Assembly: GCF_026339875.1 (NCBI RefSeq)
Contig: NZ_JAPEPZ010000001.1
Span: 8,866,001-8,930,000, forward strand
Reading direction: 5' to 3'
Length of the DNA: 64,000 nt
Origin: Streptomyces sp. NBC_01571
GTDB lineage: Bacteria > Actinomycetota > Actinomycetes > Streptomycetales > Streptomycetaceae
Program-made: the position numbers and the translations under genes
Shown: piece after piece, positions 26,832-39,636 of the stretch
Layout: the number at the start of each line of letters is the position of its first letter
Position numbering within the stretch: position 1 is the stretch's first letter
The notes under the pieces: model-generated
Told to the model about the DNA's origin: nothing
The model's database searches: none
Seen by the model: the letters and a program-made list of their open reading frames with translations, nothing else

Positions 26832-27314
26832 ATGATCCAGAAGCATCCACGCATCGTGGACCTGAGCGAGACGGAACCCAACCGCAGGCGCGGAGGCGAC
26901 ATCCGGGCCATGCTCACCCCCGCCACGGCGGGCTCCACCAGCGGGTTCATGGGCCTGGCCATCGTCCAGCCCGGCGAGCGCATCGGCGAGCACTACCACC
27001 CGTACTCCGAGGAGTTCGTGTACGTCGTCACCGGCGCGCTCGAGGTGGACCTGGACGGCGAGGCGCACGCGCTCCGGCCGGACCAGGGCCTGCTGATCCC
27101 GATCAACATGCGCCACCGCTTCCGCAACGTCGGTGACACGGAGGCCCGCATGGTCTTCCACCTGGGACCGCTCGCCCCCCGTCCGAGCCTCGGTCACGTC
27201 GACACGGAGGAGGCCGACGGCCACGGGCCCACCCCCGAGTTCGCCGCCGCCGGGACGGACCTGTCCGCGCCTGACCACGGACGGCCGTCCGAGCGAAGTG
27301 GGGCCATAAAGTGA
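26832..27314 (+). CDS. Cupin-domain protein, WhiE ORFII-like
   Basis: A 160-aa single-domain cupin. The metal-binding motif 1 [21 protein letters not shown] and motif 2 [12 protein letters not shown] are both complete, followed by an acidic, probably flexible tail of about 45 residues. WhiE ORFII homologues act in polyketide folding or oxidation in spore-pigment pathways. The ATG has GGAGG 8 nt upstream. Its stop overlaps the KS-alpha start (GTGA), implying translational coupling. Confidence 0.9.
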   Translation: MIQKHPRIVDLSETEPNRRRGGDIRAMLTPATAGSTSGFMGLAIVQPGERIGEHYHPYSEEFVYVVTGALEVDLDGEAHALRPDQGLLIPINMRHRFRNVGDTEARMVFHLGPLAPRPSLGHVDTEEADGHGPTPEFAAAGTDLSAPDHGRPSERSGAIK

Positions 27315-28579
27315 CCCGGCGGGTGGCCGTCACCGGTATCGGTGTGGTCGCTCCGGGCGGCACCGGAGCGACGGCGTTCTGGGACCTCCTCGCCAACGGC
27401 CGTACAGCGACCCGCGGCATCACGCTGTTCGATCCAGCGGGCCTGCGCTCGCGCATAGCCGCCGAATGCGACTTCGACCCCCTCGCACACGGTCTCGACC
27501 CGGAGCTGAGCCAGCACGCGGACCGGTACATCCAGTTCGCCGCGGTCGCGGCCAACGAGGCCGTACGCGACTCGGGACTCGACACCGGCAGGGAGGACCC
27601 CTGGCGGGTCGGTGTATCGCTCGGCAGCGCCGTCGGCGGTACCACCCGCCTCGAACACGACTACGTCAAGGTCAGTGAGGGCGGCCGACGGTGGGACGTG
27701 GACCACCGCGCGGCCGACCCGCAGCTGCACATGGCGTTCTCACCCAGCACGCTCGCCTCGGTGGTCGCCGAGCGGTTCGGCGCACAGGGTCCGGTGCAGA
27801 CGGTCTCCACGGGCTGCACCTCCGGACTCGACGCGGTCGGCTACGCCTTCCACACGATCGAGGAGGGCCGGGCGGACGTCTGCATCGCCGGGGCGTCCGA
27901 CTCTCCCATATCCCCGATCACCATGGCCTGCTTCGACGCCATCAAGGCGACGTCGCCCGACAACGACGACCCGGAGCACGCCTCCCGGCCCTTCGACGCC
28001 CACCGCAACGGCTTCGTCATGGGCGAGGGCGCGGCGGTACTCGTCCTGGAGGAGTACGAGCACGCCCGGGCCCGCGGCGCGCACATCTACTGCGAGATCG
28101 GCGGCTACGCCACCTACGGCAACGCCTACCACATGACCGGTCTGACCAGCGAGGGCCGCGAGATGGCCCGGGCGATCGACACCACGCTCGACCAGGCGCG
28201 ACTCGATCCGACACTGATCGACTACGTCAACGCGCACGGCTCGGGCACCCGGCAGAACGACCGCCACGAGACCGCCGCGGTCAAGCGGTCGCTGGGCGCC
28301 CACGCGTACAAGACCCCCATGAGCTCCATCAAATCCATGGTGGGGCACTCGCTGGGCGCGATCGGGGCGATCGAGGTCGTCGCCTGCGTCCTCGCCCTGA
28401 AACACCAGGTCGTGCCGCCTACCGCGAACTACGAAACTCCCGACCCCGAGTGCGACCTGGACTACGTTCCGCGCACCGCACGCCCCCGGAAGCTGAACAA
28501 CGTGCTCTCCGTGGGCAGCGGATTCGGCGGTTTCCAGTCCGCGGTGCTCCTGACCGGGCCGGGTGGGAGGAAACCATGA
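27311..28579 (+). CDS. Type II PKS ketosynthase alpha, WhiE ORFIII-like
   Basis: The 422-aa condensing subunit that elongates the poly-beta-ketone chain with the chain-length factor. The active-site Cys169 is in [13 protein letters not shown]; the two catalytic His are in [12 protein letters not shown] and [15 protein letters not shown]. The GTG start overlaps the cupin stop by 4 nt and the stop overlaps the CLF start (ATGA), so three genes are coupled. The sequence is intact, and assignment to the spore-pigment clade rests on gene order. Confidence 0.96.
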   Translation: MTRRVAVTGIGVVAPGGTGATAFWDLLANGRTATRGITLFDPAGLRSRIAAECDFDPLAHGLDPELSQHADRYIQFAAVAANEAVRDSGLDTGREDPWRVGVSLGSAVGGTTRLEHDYVKVSEGGRRWDVDHRAADPQLHMAFSPSTLASVVAERFGAQGPVQTVSTGCTSGLDAVGYAFHTIEEGRADVCIAGASDSPISPITMACFDAIKATSPDNDDPEHASRPFDAHRNGFVMGEGAAVLVLEEYEHARARGAHIYCEIGGYATYGNAYHMTGLTSEGREMARAIDTTLDQARLDPTLIDYVNAHGSGTRQNDRHETAAVKRSLGAHAYKTPMSSIKSMVGHSLGAIGAIEVVACVLALKHQVVPPTANYETPDPECDLDYVPRTARPRKLNNVLSVGSGFGGFQSAVLLTGPGGRKP

Positions 28580-29832
28580 CCAGTCAGCGCACTCAGCGCC
28601 CCCGGCACGCGGCCATCACCGGCATCGGTGTGATCGCGCCCAACGGACTGCGAGCCGACGCCTACTGGAAGTCCATCAGTGAGGGGCTCGGCGTTCTGGA
28701 CCGGATCACCCGCGAGGGATGCGAGCACCTGCCGCTCCGCGTCGCGGGCGAGGTCCGTTCCTTCGACGCCGCATCCCTCATCGAGGAGCGTTTCCTCGTC
28801 CAGACCGACCGCTTCAGCCACTTCGCCATGGCCGCGACCGTCCTCGCCCTGGACGACGCCGGCCTCGGCCACGGGGACCCCGCGGAGCCGTACAACATCG
28901 GCGTGGTCACCGCGGCCGGCTCCGGTGGCGGAGAGTTCGGACAGCGGGAACTCCAGAAACTGTGGGGCCAGGGATCCCGGTACGTCGGCCCGTACCAGTC
29001 CATCGCCTGGTTCTACGCCGCCAGCACCGGCCAGATCTCCATCCGGGGCGGCTTCAAGGGGCCGTGCGGAGTGGTCGCGAGCGACGAGGCGGGCGGCCTG
29101 GACTCCATCGCGCACGCCGCCCGCGGGGTACGGCGCGGCACCGGTGCCGTCCTCGCCGGGTCCGCCGAGGCACCCCTCGCCCCGTACTCGATGGTCTGCC
29201 AGCTCGGCTACCCCGAGATCAGCACCGTCGAGGACCCCGATCGCGCCTACCGGCCCTTCACCGAGGGAGCCTGCGGGTTCGCACCCGCGGAGGGCGGCGC
29301 GATGCTCGTCGTGGAGGAGGCGGCCCGCGCACGCGACCGCGGTGCCGCGATCCGGGCCACCGTGGCCGGGCACGGCGCCACCTTCACCGGTGCCTCCCGC
29401 TGGGAGCAGTCCCGGGAGGGACTCGTCCAGGCCATCAAGGTCGCCCTCGACGAGGCGGGCTGCGCCCCGCAGGAGATCGACGTCGTGTTCGCGGACGCCC
29501 TGGGCGTACCGGAGGCGGACCGCGCCGAAGCCCTGGCCATCGCCGACGCCCTGGGGGCGCACGGCACCCGGGTGCCCGTCACGGCGCCCAAGACCGGGAT
29601 CGGGCGGGCCTACTGCGCGGCGCCCGTGCTGGACACCGCGGCCGCGGTGCTCGCCATGGAGAACGGCCTGGTGCCCCCCACCCCCAACGTGTTCGACATC
29701 TGCCACGACCTCGACCTGGTGATGTCCCGTGCTCGCCCCGCCGAGCTGAACACGGCCCTGGTCCTCAGCAGGGGACTCATGGGATCCAACGCGGCGCTGG
29801 TCGTGCGCCGCGGCGGCGACTCCGCCCGATAG
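28576..29832 (+). CDS. Chain-length factor (KS beta), WhiE ORFIV-like
   Basis: The 418-aa partner of KS-alpha that sets chain length and lacks the nucleophilic Cys. At the position of the Cys the sequence reads [12 protein letters not shown]; most KS-beta subunits carry Gln there (xQAGGLD), while here it is Glu171 (codon GAG at 29086-29088). The rest of the thiolase fold is complete, with the C-terminal [18 protein letters not shown] 28576 overlaps the KS-alpha stop. Whether Glu is typical of spore-pigment CLFs needs comparison. Confidence 0.95.
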   Translation: MTSQRTQRPRHAAITGIGVIAPNGLRADAYWKSISEGLGVLDRITREGCEHLPLRVAGEVRSFDAASLIEERFLVQTDRFSHFAMAATVLALDDAGLGHGDPAEPYNIGVVTAAGSGGGEFGQRELQKLWGQGSRYVGPYQSIAWFYAASTGQISIRGGFKGPCGVVASDEAGGLDSIAHAARGVRRGTGAVLAGSAEAPLAPYSMVCQLGYPEISTVEDPDRAYRPFTEGACGFAPAEGGAMLVVEEAARARDRGAAIRATVAGHGATFTGASRWEQSREGLVQAIKVALDEAGCAPQEIDVVFADALGVPEADRAEALAIADALGAHGTRVPVTAPKTGIGRAYCAAPVLDTAAAVLAMENGLVPPTPNVFDICHDLDLVMSRARPAELNTALVLSRGLMGSNAALVVRRGGDSAR

Positions 29833-29856
29833 GACCGGGCGAGAAGGAGAACTCAG

Positions 29857-30595
<739 letters not shown>

Positions 30596-30619
30596 TCACC
30601 GACCCAGGAAGGACCCCCG

Positions 30620-30952
30620 ATGCATCACGCCCTGATCGTCGCCCGGATGGCGCCCGACTCGGCGCCCGCGATCGCCGACGTGTTCGCCGCCTCCGACCGC
30701 GGTGAACTGCCGCACCTGATCGGTGTCAACCGGCGCAGCCTCTTCCAGTTCGGTGATGTGTACATGCACCTCATCGAGTCCGACAAGGACCCCGCGCCCG
30801 CCATCGCGAAGGTGGTCGGGCACCCGGAGTTCCGCAGCGTCAGCGAGGAACTGTCGGCGTACGTCAGCGCGTACGACCCGCAGACGTGGCGCAGCCCCAA
30901 GGACGCCATGGCGCGCTGCTTCTACCGTTGGGAGCGCGCCGCCGCCTCCTGA
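30620..30952 (+). CDS. TcmI-family polyketide cyclase, WhiE ORFVII-like
   Basis: A 110-aa ferredoxin-like cyclase of the TcmI family, which closes later rings of the aromatic polyketide. Typical sequence: HHALIVARMAPDSAPAIADVFAASD, GVNRRSLFQFGDVYMHLIE and the C-terminal CFYRWE. ATG 30620 has AGGAAGGA upstream. Last gene of the whiE-type operon, followed by a strong bidirectional terminator. Confidence 0.94.
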   Translation: MHHALIVARMAPDSAPAIADVFAASDRGELPHLIGVNRRSLFQFGDVYMHLIESDKDPAPAIAKVVGHPEFRSVSEELSAYVSAYDPQTWRSPKDAMARCFYRWERAAAS

Positions 30953-30970
30953 CCGGGCGCCGGGACACAA

Positions 30971-31017
30971 CCCGAGGCCGCCGGCTCCGCGAAAGCGGAT
31001 CCGGCGGCCTCGGGTTT
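30971..31017. terminator. Bidirectional terminator of the spore-pigment operon
   Basis: A 14-bp perfect stem, CCCGAGGCCGCCGG (30971-30984) with CCGGCGGCCTCGGG (31001-31014), carries an inner CCGC-GAAA-GCGG tetraloop stem and is followed by TTT. It separates the operon from the convergent methyltransferase. Confidence 0.92.
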
Positions 31018-31020
31018 GCG

Positions 31021-31075
31021 GGGCCGGCCTCTGCCGGGCCGGCCTCTGCCGGGCCGGCCTCTGCCGGGCCGGCCC
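31021..31075. repeat. 15-bp tandem repeat, 3.7 copies
   Basis: GGGCCGGCCTCTGCC is repeated perfectly at 31021, 31036 and 31051, with a partial copy at 31066. It sits immediately after the operon terminator and before the methyltransferase 3' end. The near-perfect identity suggests recent slippage or expansion. Confidence 0.9.
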
Positions 31076-31091
31076 GGGGCGTCGCGGCGGC

Positions 31092-32147
31092 TCAGGCCGG
31101 GACGGTGCACTCGAACGCGTGGAGATACGCGTTGACCGGACGGACCTCTCCGATGACCAGGCCCGCGGCCGTCAGCCGGTCGACCATGCTCTGCCGGGTG
31201 TGCTTCGCGCCGCCGACGTTGAGGAGGAGCAGCAGGTCCATGGAGGTCGTGAACTTCATCGACGGGGTGTCGTCCACGAGGTTCTCGATGACGACGACAC
31301 GGGCACCGGGCCGCGCCGCCTTCCGGACGTTCGCCAGCGCCCGGCGGGTGCTGTCGTCGTCCCACTCCAGGATGTTCTTGATGATGTACACGTCCGCCTG
31401 TACCGGGATGTCCTCGCGGCAGTCACCGGCCACGACGCGCACCCGGTCGGCCAGCGAACCGCCGTCGCGCAGGCGCGCGTCCGCGTTCTCCACCACGCCC
31501 GGCAGGTCGAGCAGGGTGCCGTGCATCCCGGGGTGCTTCTCCAGCAGGCTGGCCACGACCTGTCCCTGACCGCCGCCGATGTCGGCGACCGAGGACACCC
31601 CGTCGAGGTCGAGCAGGTTCGCGACATCGCGCGCGGACTGTTCGCTGGACGTCGTCATGGCCCGGTTGAAGACGTACGCGGACTCGGGCGCCTCCTCGTT
31701 GAGGTACTCGAAGAACTCCTTCTCGTACACGTCCTCGAAGACGTTGCGGCCGGAGCGAACGGCCTCGTCGAGCTTGGGCCAGACGTTCCACGTCCAGGGC
31801 TCGGTGCACCACAGGGCGATGTACCGCAGGCTGTGCGGGTCGTCCTCGCGCAGCAGCCGGGACATCTCCGTGTGGGCGAACGCGCCGTCCGGTTGTTCCA
31901 CGAAGACGCCCTGGCAGGACAGGGCGCGCAGCAGCCGGCGCAGGGTCTGCGGCTGGGTCTTGACCGCCGCGGCCAGGTCCTCGACGCTCATCGGCGTCTC
32001 TTCCAGGGCGTCGGCCACGCCCAGGCGGGCGGCGGCGCGCACGGCGGCGGCGCACGCCGCTCCGAAGACGAGCTCCCGCAGCCGCATGGGCGGCGGGGGA
32101 GCCTGTTCGGCGGGCGTCCGGTGCGGAGCCTGCTCGGCAGTTGTCAT
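31092..32147 (-). CDS. SAM-dependent O-methyltransferase
   Basis: A 351-aa methyltransferase of the plant-COMT-like/TcmO type common in aromatic polyketide pathways. An N-terminal dimerisation winged helix (MSVEDLAAAVKTQPQTLRRLLRALSCQGVF) is followed by the SAM-binding VADIGGGQGQVVASLLEKHP, DLPGVVENADARL, and the catalytic-region IKNILEWDDDSTRRALANV. The ATG has GAGG about 7 nt upstream. It converges on the whiE-type operon. The S. coelicolor whiE set as I know it has no such gene, so this strain's pigment may be O-methylated (inference). Confidence 0.9.
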   Translation of the reverse strand: MTTAEQAPHRTPAEQAPPPPMRLRELVFGAACAAAVRAAARLGVADALEETPMSVEDLAAAVKTQPQTLRRLLRALSCQGVFVEQPDGAFAHTEMSRLLREDDPHSLRYIALWCTEPWTWNVWPKLDEAVRSGRNVFEDVYEKEFFEYLNEEAPESAYVFNRAMTTSSEQSARDVANLLDLDGVSSVADIGGGQGQVVASLLEKHPGMHGTLLDLPGVVENADARLRDGGSLADRVRVVAGDCREDIPVQADVYIIKNILEWDDDSTRRALANVRKAARPGARVVVIENLVDDTPSMKFTTSMDLLLLLNVGGAKHTRQSMVDRLTAAGLVIGEVRPVNAYLHAFECTVPA

Positions 32148-32211
32148 CTGGTGCCTCGCTTCTTCTGTCGTGCCTCGAGTGGGTGGTGGGGGTGGGGGAG
32201 TGATGGGCCGG

Positions 32212-33276
32212 TCAGCACCTGCCGGCGGGCTGGGAGACCCGGCAGATGTTGCGGAGGAACACGTTGTCCTTGCCGGCGGGGTCGCGGTCGGCGAGGTCGG
32301 CCGGGCCGTTGCGCAGCACCACGTTGTCGCGGATCACGTCACCCCGGTTGGCGGCGCCGACGAAGCTCTTGAACAGCACGATGCCGCCCGACAGGGGGGA
32401 GGCGCCCACGTTGTCCACGACCCTGTTCCACGTCACCAGGGAGTCCTCGGTGCCGGTGAGGACGATGCCCGAGCCCTGCAGCGCGGGCAGCCGGGGGGTC
32501 TTGGGGCAGGACCTGTTGTTGGCGTGGATGTTGTTCCGGCGGACGGCCAGGGCTCCGGCGTGCGGCTTGTTCTCGTCGCCCACGACGAACACGCCGGTGC
32601 AGTTGCCGGTCGCCTCGTTGTCGGCGACGGTGAGGTTGCGCAGTCGGCGCACCGTGACGCCGATCCGGTTGCCCACCAGTCGGTTGTGGCTGATCACCGT
32701 CCCCCGGGTGTCCCGGGCGCCCTCCTCGGTGGAGACCGTGTTGGCGACGAACAGGCCGGCGTCGCCGTTGCCCCTGGCGGTGTTGTACCGGAACACCCCG
32801 CGGACGGACCTCTCCTGGGCGATGCCCCACTGGCCGTTGTCCTCGGCGGTCACCCCGCGGACGGTCAGCCGGTCGGTTCCCGACGCCCACAGGCCCTGCT
32901 TGGCGAAGCCCCGGAGGGTCAGTGCGCGCACGGTGACCCCCGTGAGGGGGCTGCTGTCCGTACCGGTGACGCAGATGCCGTTGCCGGCCTTGGCGCAGGC
33001 GTCGACGGCGGAGGCCGGGCCCGGCTCGATGACGGTGCGGCGGGCACCGAAGCCTCGCACCGTCAGGTTCGGCACGGTGACGCGGACGCTCTCGTGATAG
33101 GTGCCGGGGAGGATGAGGACGGTGTCCCCCGGTCGTGCGGTGTCCACGGCCTGCTGAATGGACTCGCCGGGTCTCACCCGGTGCACGGCGCGGTGGTCGG
33201 CCGACGGGGCGGCACCCAGCCCCGTCGCCATGACGGCCGCGGTGCAGGCGAGGTAGGCCATCTGTCGTTTGGTCAT
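32212..33276 (-). CDS. Secreted right-handed beta-helix (NosD-like) protein
   Basis: A 354-aa exported protein. A signal peptide (MTKRQMAYLACTAAVMATGLGA) is followed by the entry motif RPGESIQQAVDTARPGDTVLILPGTYHESV and about ten beta-helix coils with N-x-I/V ladders (NTARGNGDAGLFV, NRLVGNRIGVTV, NEATGNCTGVFV). Such folds bind or cleave polysaccharide, but no catalytic triad can be assigned. Start 33276 is probably leaderless: TAGCTT ends 6 nt before the ATG. It lies next to the methyltransferase, but no functional link is evident. Confidence 0.85.
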   Translation of the reverse strand: MTKRQMAYLACTAAVMATGLGAAPSADHRAVHRVRPGESIQQAVDTARPGDTVLILPGTYHESVRVTVPNLTVRGFGARRTVIEPGPASAVDACAKAGNGICVTGTDSSPLTGVTVRALTLRGFAKQGLWASGTDRLTVRGVTAEDNGQWGIAQERSVRGVFRYNTARGNGDAGLFVANTVSTEEGARDTRGTVISHNRLVGNRIGVTVRRLRNLTVADNEATGNCTGVFVVGDENKPHAGALAVRRNNIHANNRSCPKTPRLPALQGSGIVLTGTEDSLVTWNRVVDNVGASPLSGGIVLFKSFVGAANRGDVIRDNVVLRNGPADLADRDPAGKDNVFLRNICRVSQPAGRC

Positions 33277-33477
33277 GGGCCGAAGCTATGAGCGGGGGTT
33301 CCGGCACGCCACCGCTGATCACCCAGGTGGGCAGCCCTTGTCGCCCTTGGGTGTGCGCCGGTGTGTCGGTCGGCCGCGCGGGCGCTCTGAGGGGGTATCA
33401 GGACGACGGAAGGCCGTGCCGGGCCCGCACGGTCCGGCCCGCCGGCCGACCCGGGATCACCGGACCGGTGGAACGCG

Positions 33478-33510
33478 GCCGCCCCGGCCGGAGGTTCCGG
33501 CCGGGGCGGC
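33478..33510. terminator. Terminator downstream of idh
   Basis: A 14-bp stem, GCCGCCCCGGCCGG (33478-33491) with CCGGCCGGGGCGGC (33497-33510), has an AGGTT loop. It lies 33 nt past the idh stop on the minus strand. Confidence 0.85.
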
Positions 33511-33543
33511 GCAGTCGTGGCCCGTCAGGGGCCCGACGGTGTG

Positions 33544-36215
<2,672 letters not shown>

Positions 36216-37331
36216 TCAGAACCGGGCCGGTCCGTCCGCCCGGGTCCGGTCCTGCGGCGGCGCGTCCCGCTGGTGCGGTATGCCCGACTCCAGGAGCTCC
36301 GCACCGCCCGGTTGCAGCGCGACCGTGCGGGCGGGGGACGGGATGCGGATGCCCTCGTCGCGGTAGCGCTTGTGCAGGCGCTTGATGAACTCGTGCTTGA
36401 TCCGGTACTGGTCGCTGAACTCGCCCACGCCGAGGATCACGGTCAGTCCGATGCGGGAGTCCCCGAAGGTGTGGAAGCGGACGGCGGGCTCGTGGTCCGG
36501 GACGGCGCCCGTGATCCCGGTCATCACCTCGGTGACGACCTCGTTGGTGACGCGCTCGACGTGGTCCAGGTCGCTGTCGTAACCGACACCGACCTGCACG
36601 GTCAGCGTCATCTGCTGCTCGGGCCGGGTGAAGTTGGTCATGTTGGTGCCCGACAGCTGGGCGTTGGGGATGATGACCAGGTTGTTGGAGAGCTGACGGA
36701 CCGTCGTGTTGCGCCAGTTGATGTCGACGACGTAGCCCTCCTCGCCGCTGCTCAGCCGGATGTAGTCGCCCGGCTGGATCGTCTTCGACGCGAGGATGTG
36801 CACGCCCGCGAAGAGGTTCGCGAGGGTGTCCTGGAGCGCCAGGGCGACGGCGAGACCGCCCACGCCCAGGGCCGTGAGCAGGGGCGCTATGGAGATCCCC
36901 AGGGTCTGCAGGACGACCAGGAAACCGATCGCCAGCACCACGACCCGGGTGATGTTGACGAAGATGGTGGCCGATCCGGCGACACCCGAGCGGGACTGGG
37001 TCACCGACCGGACCAGTCCGGCGATGAGCCGGGCCGCGGTGACCGTCGTGACCAGGATGAGCAGCACGGTCAGCGAGCGGTTGACCGTGCGGCCGACCGG
37101 CGCGGTCAGCGGCAGCACCGCGGCCGCCGACGCGACCCCGCCGGCGATCGCCGCCCACGGCACCAAGGTGCGCAACGCGTCCACGATGACGTCGTCGCCG
37201 CTCCAGCGGGTGCGCTGGGCGTGCTTGCCCAGCCATCGCATCAGCATCCGCAGCAGGAACGCCGCCAGCAGTCCCGCGACCACGGCTATGCCGGCGATCA
37301 TCAGGTCGTCCAGGGTGACGGGACGCTTCAT
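36216..37331 (-). CDS. MscS-family mechanosensitive ion channel
   Basis: A 371-aa small-conductance mechanosensitive channel. There are four to five N-terminal hydrophobic helices, then the pore-lining and beta-domain signature LLTALGVGGLAVALALQDTLANLFAGVHILASKTIQPGDYI (read in parts) and the cytoplasmic domain with VVDINWRNTTVRQLSNNLVIIPNAQL. The C-terminal 35 residues are low in complexity. ATG 37331 has GAGGAGG 7 nt upstream. It releases solutes on hypo-osmotic shock. Monocistronic. Confidence 0.93.
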   Translation of the reverse strand: MKRPVTLDDLMIAGIAVVAGLLAAFLLRMLMRWLGKHAQRTRWSGDDVIVDALRTLVPWAAIAGGVASAAAVLPLTAPVGRTVNRSLTVLLILVTTVTAARLIAGLVRSVTQSRSGVAGSATIFVNITRVVVLAIGFLVVLQTLGISIAPLLTALGVGGLAVALALQDTLANLFAGVHILASKTIQPGDYIRLSSGEEGYVVDINWRNTTVRQLSNNLVIIPNAQLSGTNMTNFTRPEQQMTLTVQVGVGYDSDLDHVERVTNEVVTEVMTGITGAVPDHEPAVRFHTFGDSRIGLTVILGVGEFSDQYRIKHEFIKRLHKRYRDEGIRIPSPARTVALQPGGAELLESGIPHQRDAPPQDRTRADGPARF

Positions 37332-37598
37332 CGACGACCTCCTCGGAAACCGCGACCGGGGTGAGGGCCCATGGGCCGTATGCGCTGTGTCGTCACTTGC
37401 CACCTGCTCGAATCTGGGAACGCACGAACACGCCCGGACAGCCGTTCGGCGTCCGGGGCGACCGCTCATCCTGCCGTACTCGGGGGTACGTCCGTCACCG
37501 GGTCAGCGCACCTCGGCCACCACTGTCCGTCCGTCACCGGGCCCGCGCACGGCGGGCCTTGACGCAGCCGGGGGCCTCCGGACACGCCCCGGCCCGCC

Positions 37599-38363
37599 TC
37601 ACGTCCCGCTGAACGAACCGTGCCGCCCGGCTCCCGACGCGAAGCGGGCGGCACCCTCGATGCCGTCGGCCAGCACATCCATGCCGTAGCGGAGTTCGCC
37701 ACGCATGGCGGCCTTCTCGATCAGGCCCTCCTGATCGAGGACCGAGGCGCGGTCGCTGCGCAGGCAGGACTGGGGGAAGTCGGCGATGCCGGCGGCCAGT
37801 TCCTCGGCCGCGGCACGGGCCCGGCCGGTCGGGACGAGACGGTTGGCGAGCCCCATCTCGTACGCCTCGGAGGCGGGGACCGGGCGGCCGGTGAGGATCA
37901 TGTCCATCGCGCGGCTGGTGCCGATGAGGCGGGGCAGGCGCACGGTACCGCCGTCGATGAGCGGAACGCCCCAACGGCGGCAGAACACACCGAAGACCGC
38001 GTCCTCCTCCGCGACCCGCAGATCGCACCAGAGCGCCAGTTCCAGACCTCCGGCCACCGCATGCCCCGCGACCGCCGCGATGACCGGCTTGGACAGCCGC
38101 AGCCGGGTCGGGCCCATCGGCCCGTCACCGTCCTCGGCGACCCGGTTGCCGTGCTCGGTACCGATCGCCTTGAGGTCCGCGCCCGCGCAGAACGTGCCGC
38201 CCTCGCCCCAGAGCACCGCCACCCGGGCCGTGTCATCGGCATCGAACTCCCGGAAGGCGTCGGCGAGTTCGACGGCCGTCGGGCCGTCCACCGCGTTGCG
38301 GGCGGCGGGGCGGGAGAGGACGACCGTGGTGACGTACCCCTGGCGTTCGGTCCGGACCGGCAA
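37599..38363 (-). CDS. Enoyl-CoA hydratase/isomerase (crotonase) family
   Basis: A 254-aa crotonase-fold enzyme acting on acyl-CoA thioesters. The oxyanion-hole motifs are GGTFCAGADLKAIG and AVAGHAVAGGLELALWCDLRVA, with the catalytic-loop equivalent FCRRWGVPLIDGGTVRLPRLIG. The start at 38363 is TTG with AAGGGG 9 nt upstream, so the exact start is uncertain by a few codons. It stands alone; the preceding spacer (37332-37598) holds two direct copies of TCCGTCACCGGG but no gene. Substrate unknown. Confidence 0.9.
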   Translation of the reverse strand: MPVRTERQGYVTTVVLSRPAARNAVDGPTAVELADAFREFDADDTARVAVLWGEGGTFCAGADLKAIGTEHGNRVAEDGDGPMGPTRLRLSKPVIAAVAGHAVAGGLELALWCDLRVAEEDAVFGVFCRRWGVPLIDGGTVRLPRLIGTSRAMDMILTGRPVPASEAYEMGLANRLVPTGRARAAAEELAAGIADFPQSCLRSDRASVLDQEGLIEKAAMRGELRYGMDVLADGIEGAARFASGAGRHGSFSGT

Positions 38364-38424
38364 CCTGCTGACCCCTTCTCCCGGCTGACGTACGTCCGAG
38401 GCTACTCCGTGCCCTCCTGGCCGC

Positions 38425-39549
38425 TCAGATCACCTTCAGACGCACCAGCGCCCCCAGCGTCAGCGCCCCGGGCAGCAGCGGCAGCCACACCGTGATGATC
38501 CGGAACGCCAGGACCACCGCCGTGGCCACCGCCACCGGACCGCCCGCCGCCACCAGCGCGACGACGAGCGCCGCCTCCACCGAACCGATCCCGCCCGGCG
38601 TGGGCACCATCGCCACCGCGGCGGTCGCCGCCAGGTAGGCGAGAGCCATGTGCAGCGGCGGCACCGGCAGGTTCATCGCCTGTCCCACCGCGGTCAGACC
38701 GGCGGCCTGCAGCAGCGGGAAGGCGAGCGAACCGCCCCACAGGGCGCAGGCGCGAGCCGGGCGGGAGTGCACCGAGCGCGCCTCGCCGAGCGCGGTGCGC
38801 AGGAACGACCACACCGCCACGCGCAGTCGCCGTACGAGCAGCAGCACCGTCACCGCGACGCACAGCAGCGCGCCCGCGCCGAGCAGCAGAGGGCCCGTCG
38901 CCCCGTCCGGGAGGAGGCCTCCGAGCCGCAGCGCGCCGGGGAACGCGACGAGCAGGCCCGCCAGCAGGGCGAGGCGGGCGACCGACTCGGCGAGCATGTA
39001 CAGCGCGAGCGCCGCGGAGGAGCGGGCCAGCGGAACGCCGCACCCCGTCATGAAACGCAGATTGACCGCGCCGGCACCCAGCCCCGTCGGCAGCAGGTGG
39101 TTGGCGGCGCCCGCCGCGAACTGGGTGGCGAGCAGCCTGCGCGCGGGCAGCCGCTCCACGACCGCGCCCTGCCGGGTGACGGCCGCGGCGACCCAGGTCA
39201 GACAGGTCGCGACGACCGCCGCCAGCAGCCACGGCCACTCGGCCGCGCGCAGATGGCCGAAACCCTCCACGAGCACGGAGCGGTGGCGCACGCCGACCAC
39301 CAGCACGAGGGCGAGCGGGACCAGGCACAGGACCGACCGGAGGGGGAGGCGCCGGGGGAGTCCCTTGAGGGGACCCCGCGGGGGCGTCTGGGGAAAACGG
39401 ACCGCTGTCACATCCGGAGAGGTTTTCCACACCGCACCAACAGGAGGTTGCGGGCGAGGGTCCGGTGGCTGACACGCCGGGCAAGGTGCGGGAGGAGCCG
39501 GGGCCGGCGAGGTCGGCGGGGCCGTGGATACCGTCGTGGATGCCGTCAT
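38425..39549 (-). CDS. Flippase-like integral membrane protein (LPG synthase TM/UPF0104 family)
   Basis: A 374-aa membrane protein. The N-terminal ~60 residues are Pro-rich and cytoplasmic-looking (TSPAPAPPAPCPACQPPDPRP), followed by about eight hydrophobic helices. Family signatures are AAGAANHLLPTGLGAGAVNLRFM and MVPTPGGIGSVEAALVVALVAAG. The family includes the flippase-like domain of MprF, but no transferase domain is attached here, so lipid or glycolipid translocation is only inferred. ATG 39549 has AGGGA about 5 nt upstream. It is divergent from the ABC exporter. Confidence 0.85.
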   Translation of the reverse strand: MTASTTVSTAPPTSPAPAPPAPCPACQPPDPRPQPPVGAVWKTSPDVTAVRFPQTPPRGPLKGLPRRLPLRSVLCLVPLALVLVVGVRHRSVLVEGFGHLRAAEWPWLLAAVVATCLTWVAAAVTRQGAVVERLPARRLLATQFAAGAANHLLPTGLGAGAVNLRFMTGCGVPLARSSAALALYMLAESVARLALLAGLLVAFPGALRLGGLLPDGATGPLLLGAGALLCVAVTVLLLVRRLRVAVWSFLRTALGEARSVHSRPARACALWGGSLAFPLLQAAGLTAVGQAMNLPVPPLHMALAYLAATAAVAMVPTPGGIGSVEAALVVALVAAGGPVAVATAVVLAFRIITVWLPLLPGALTLGALVRLKVI

Positions 39550-39598
39550 GAGTTCCCTGGGTCGTTCCTTCGTGCGCGTGGACTTCTTCCGCAAGACA

Positions 39599-39629
39599 TT
39601 GACCTCAACGAAGCTTGAGGTCCTACGGT
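39599..39629 (+). promoter_or_regulatory. SoxR-type box in a 19-bp-spaced promoter
   Basis: TTGACC (39599-39604) and TACGGT (39624-39629) are separated by 19 bp, the over-long spacing characteristic of MerR-family activation. The spacer carries the perfect palindrome CCTCAA-CGAAGC-TTGAGG, the same half-sites and 6-nt centre as known SoxR operators. The start ATG is 7 nt after the -10, so the transcript is probably leaderless. Confidence 0.82.
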
Positions 39630-39636
39630 CACTTCC

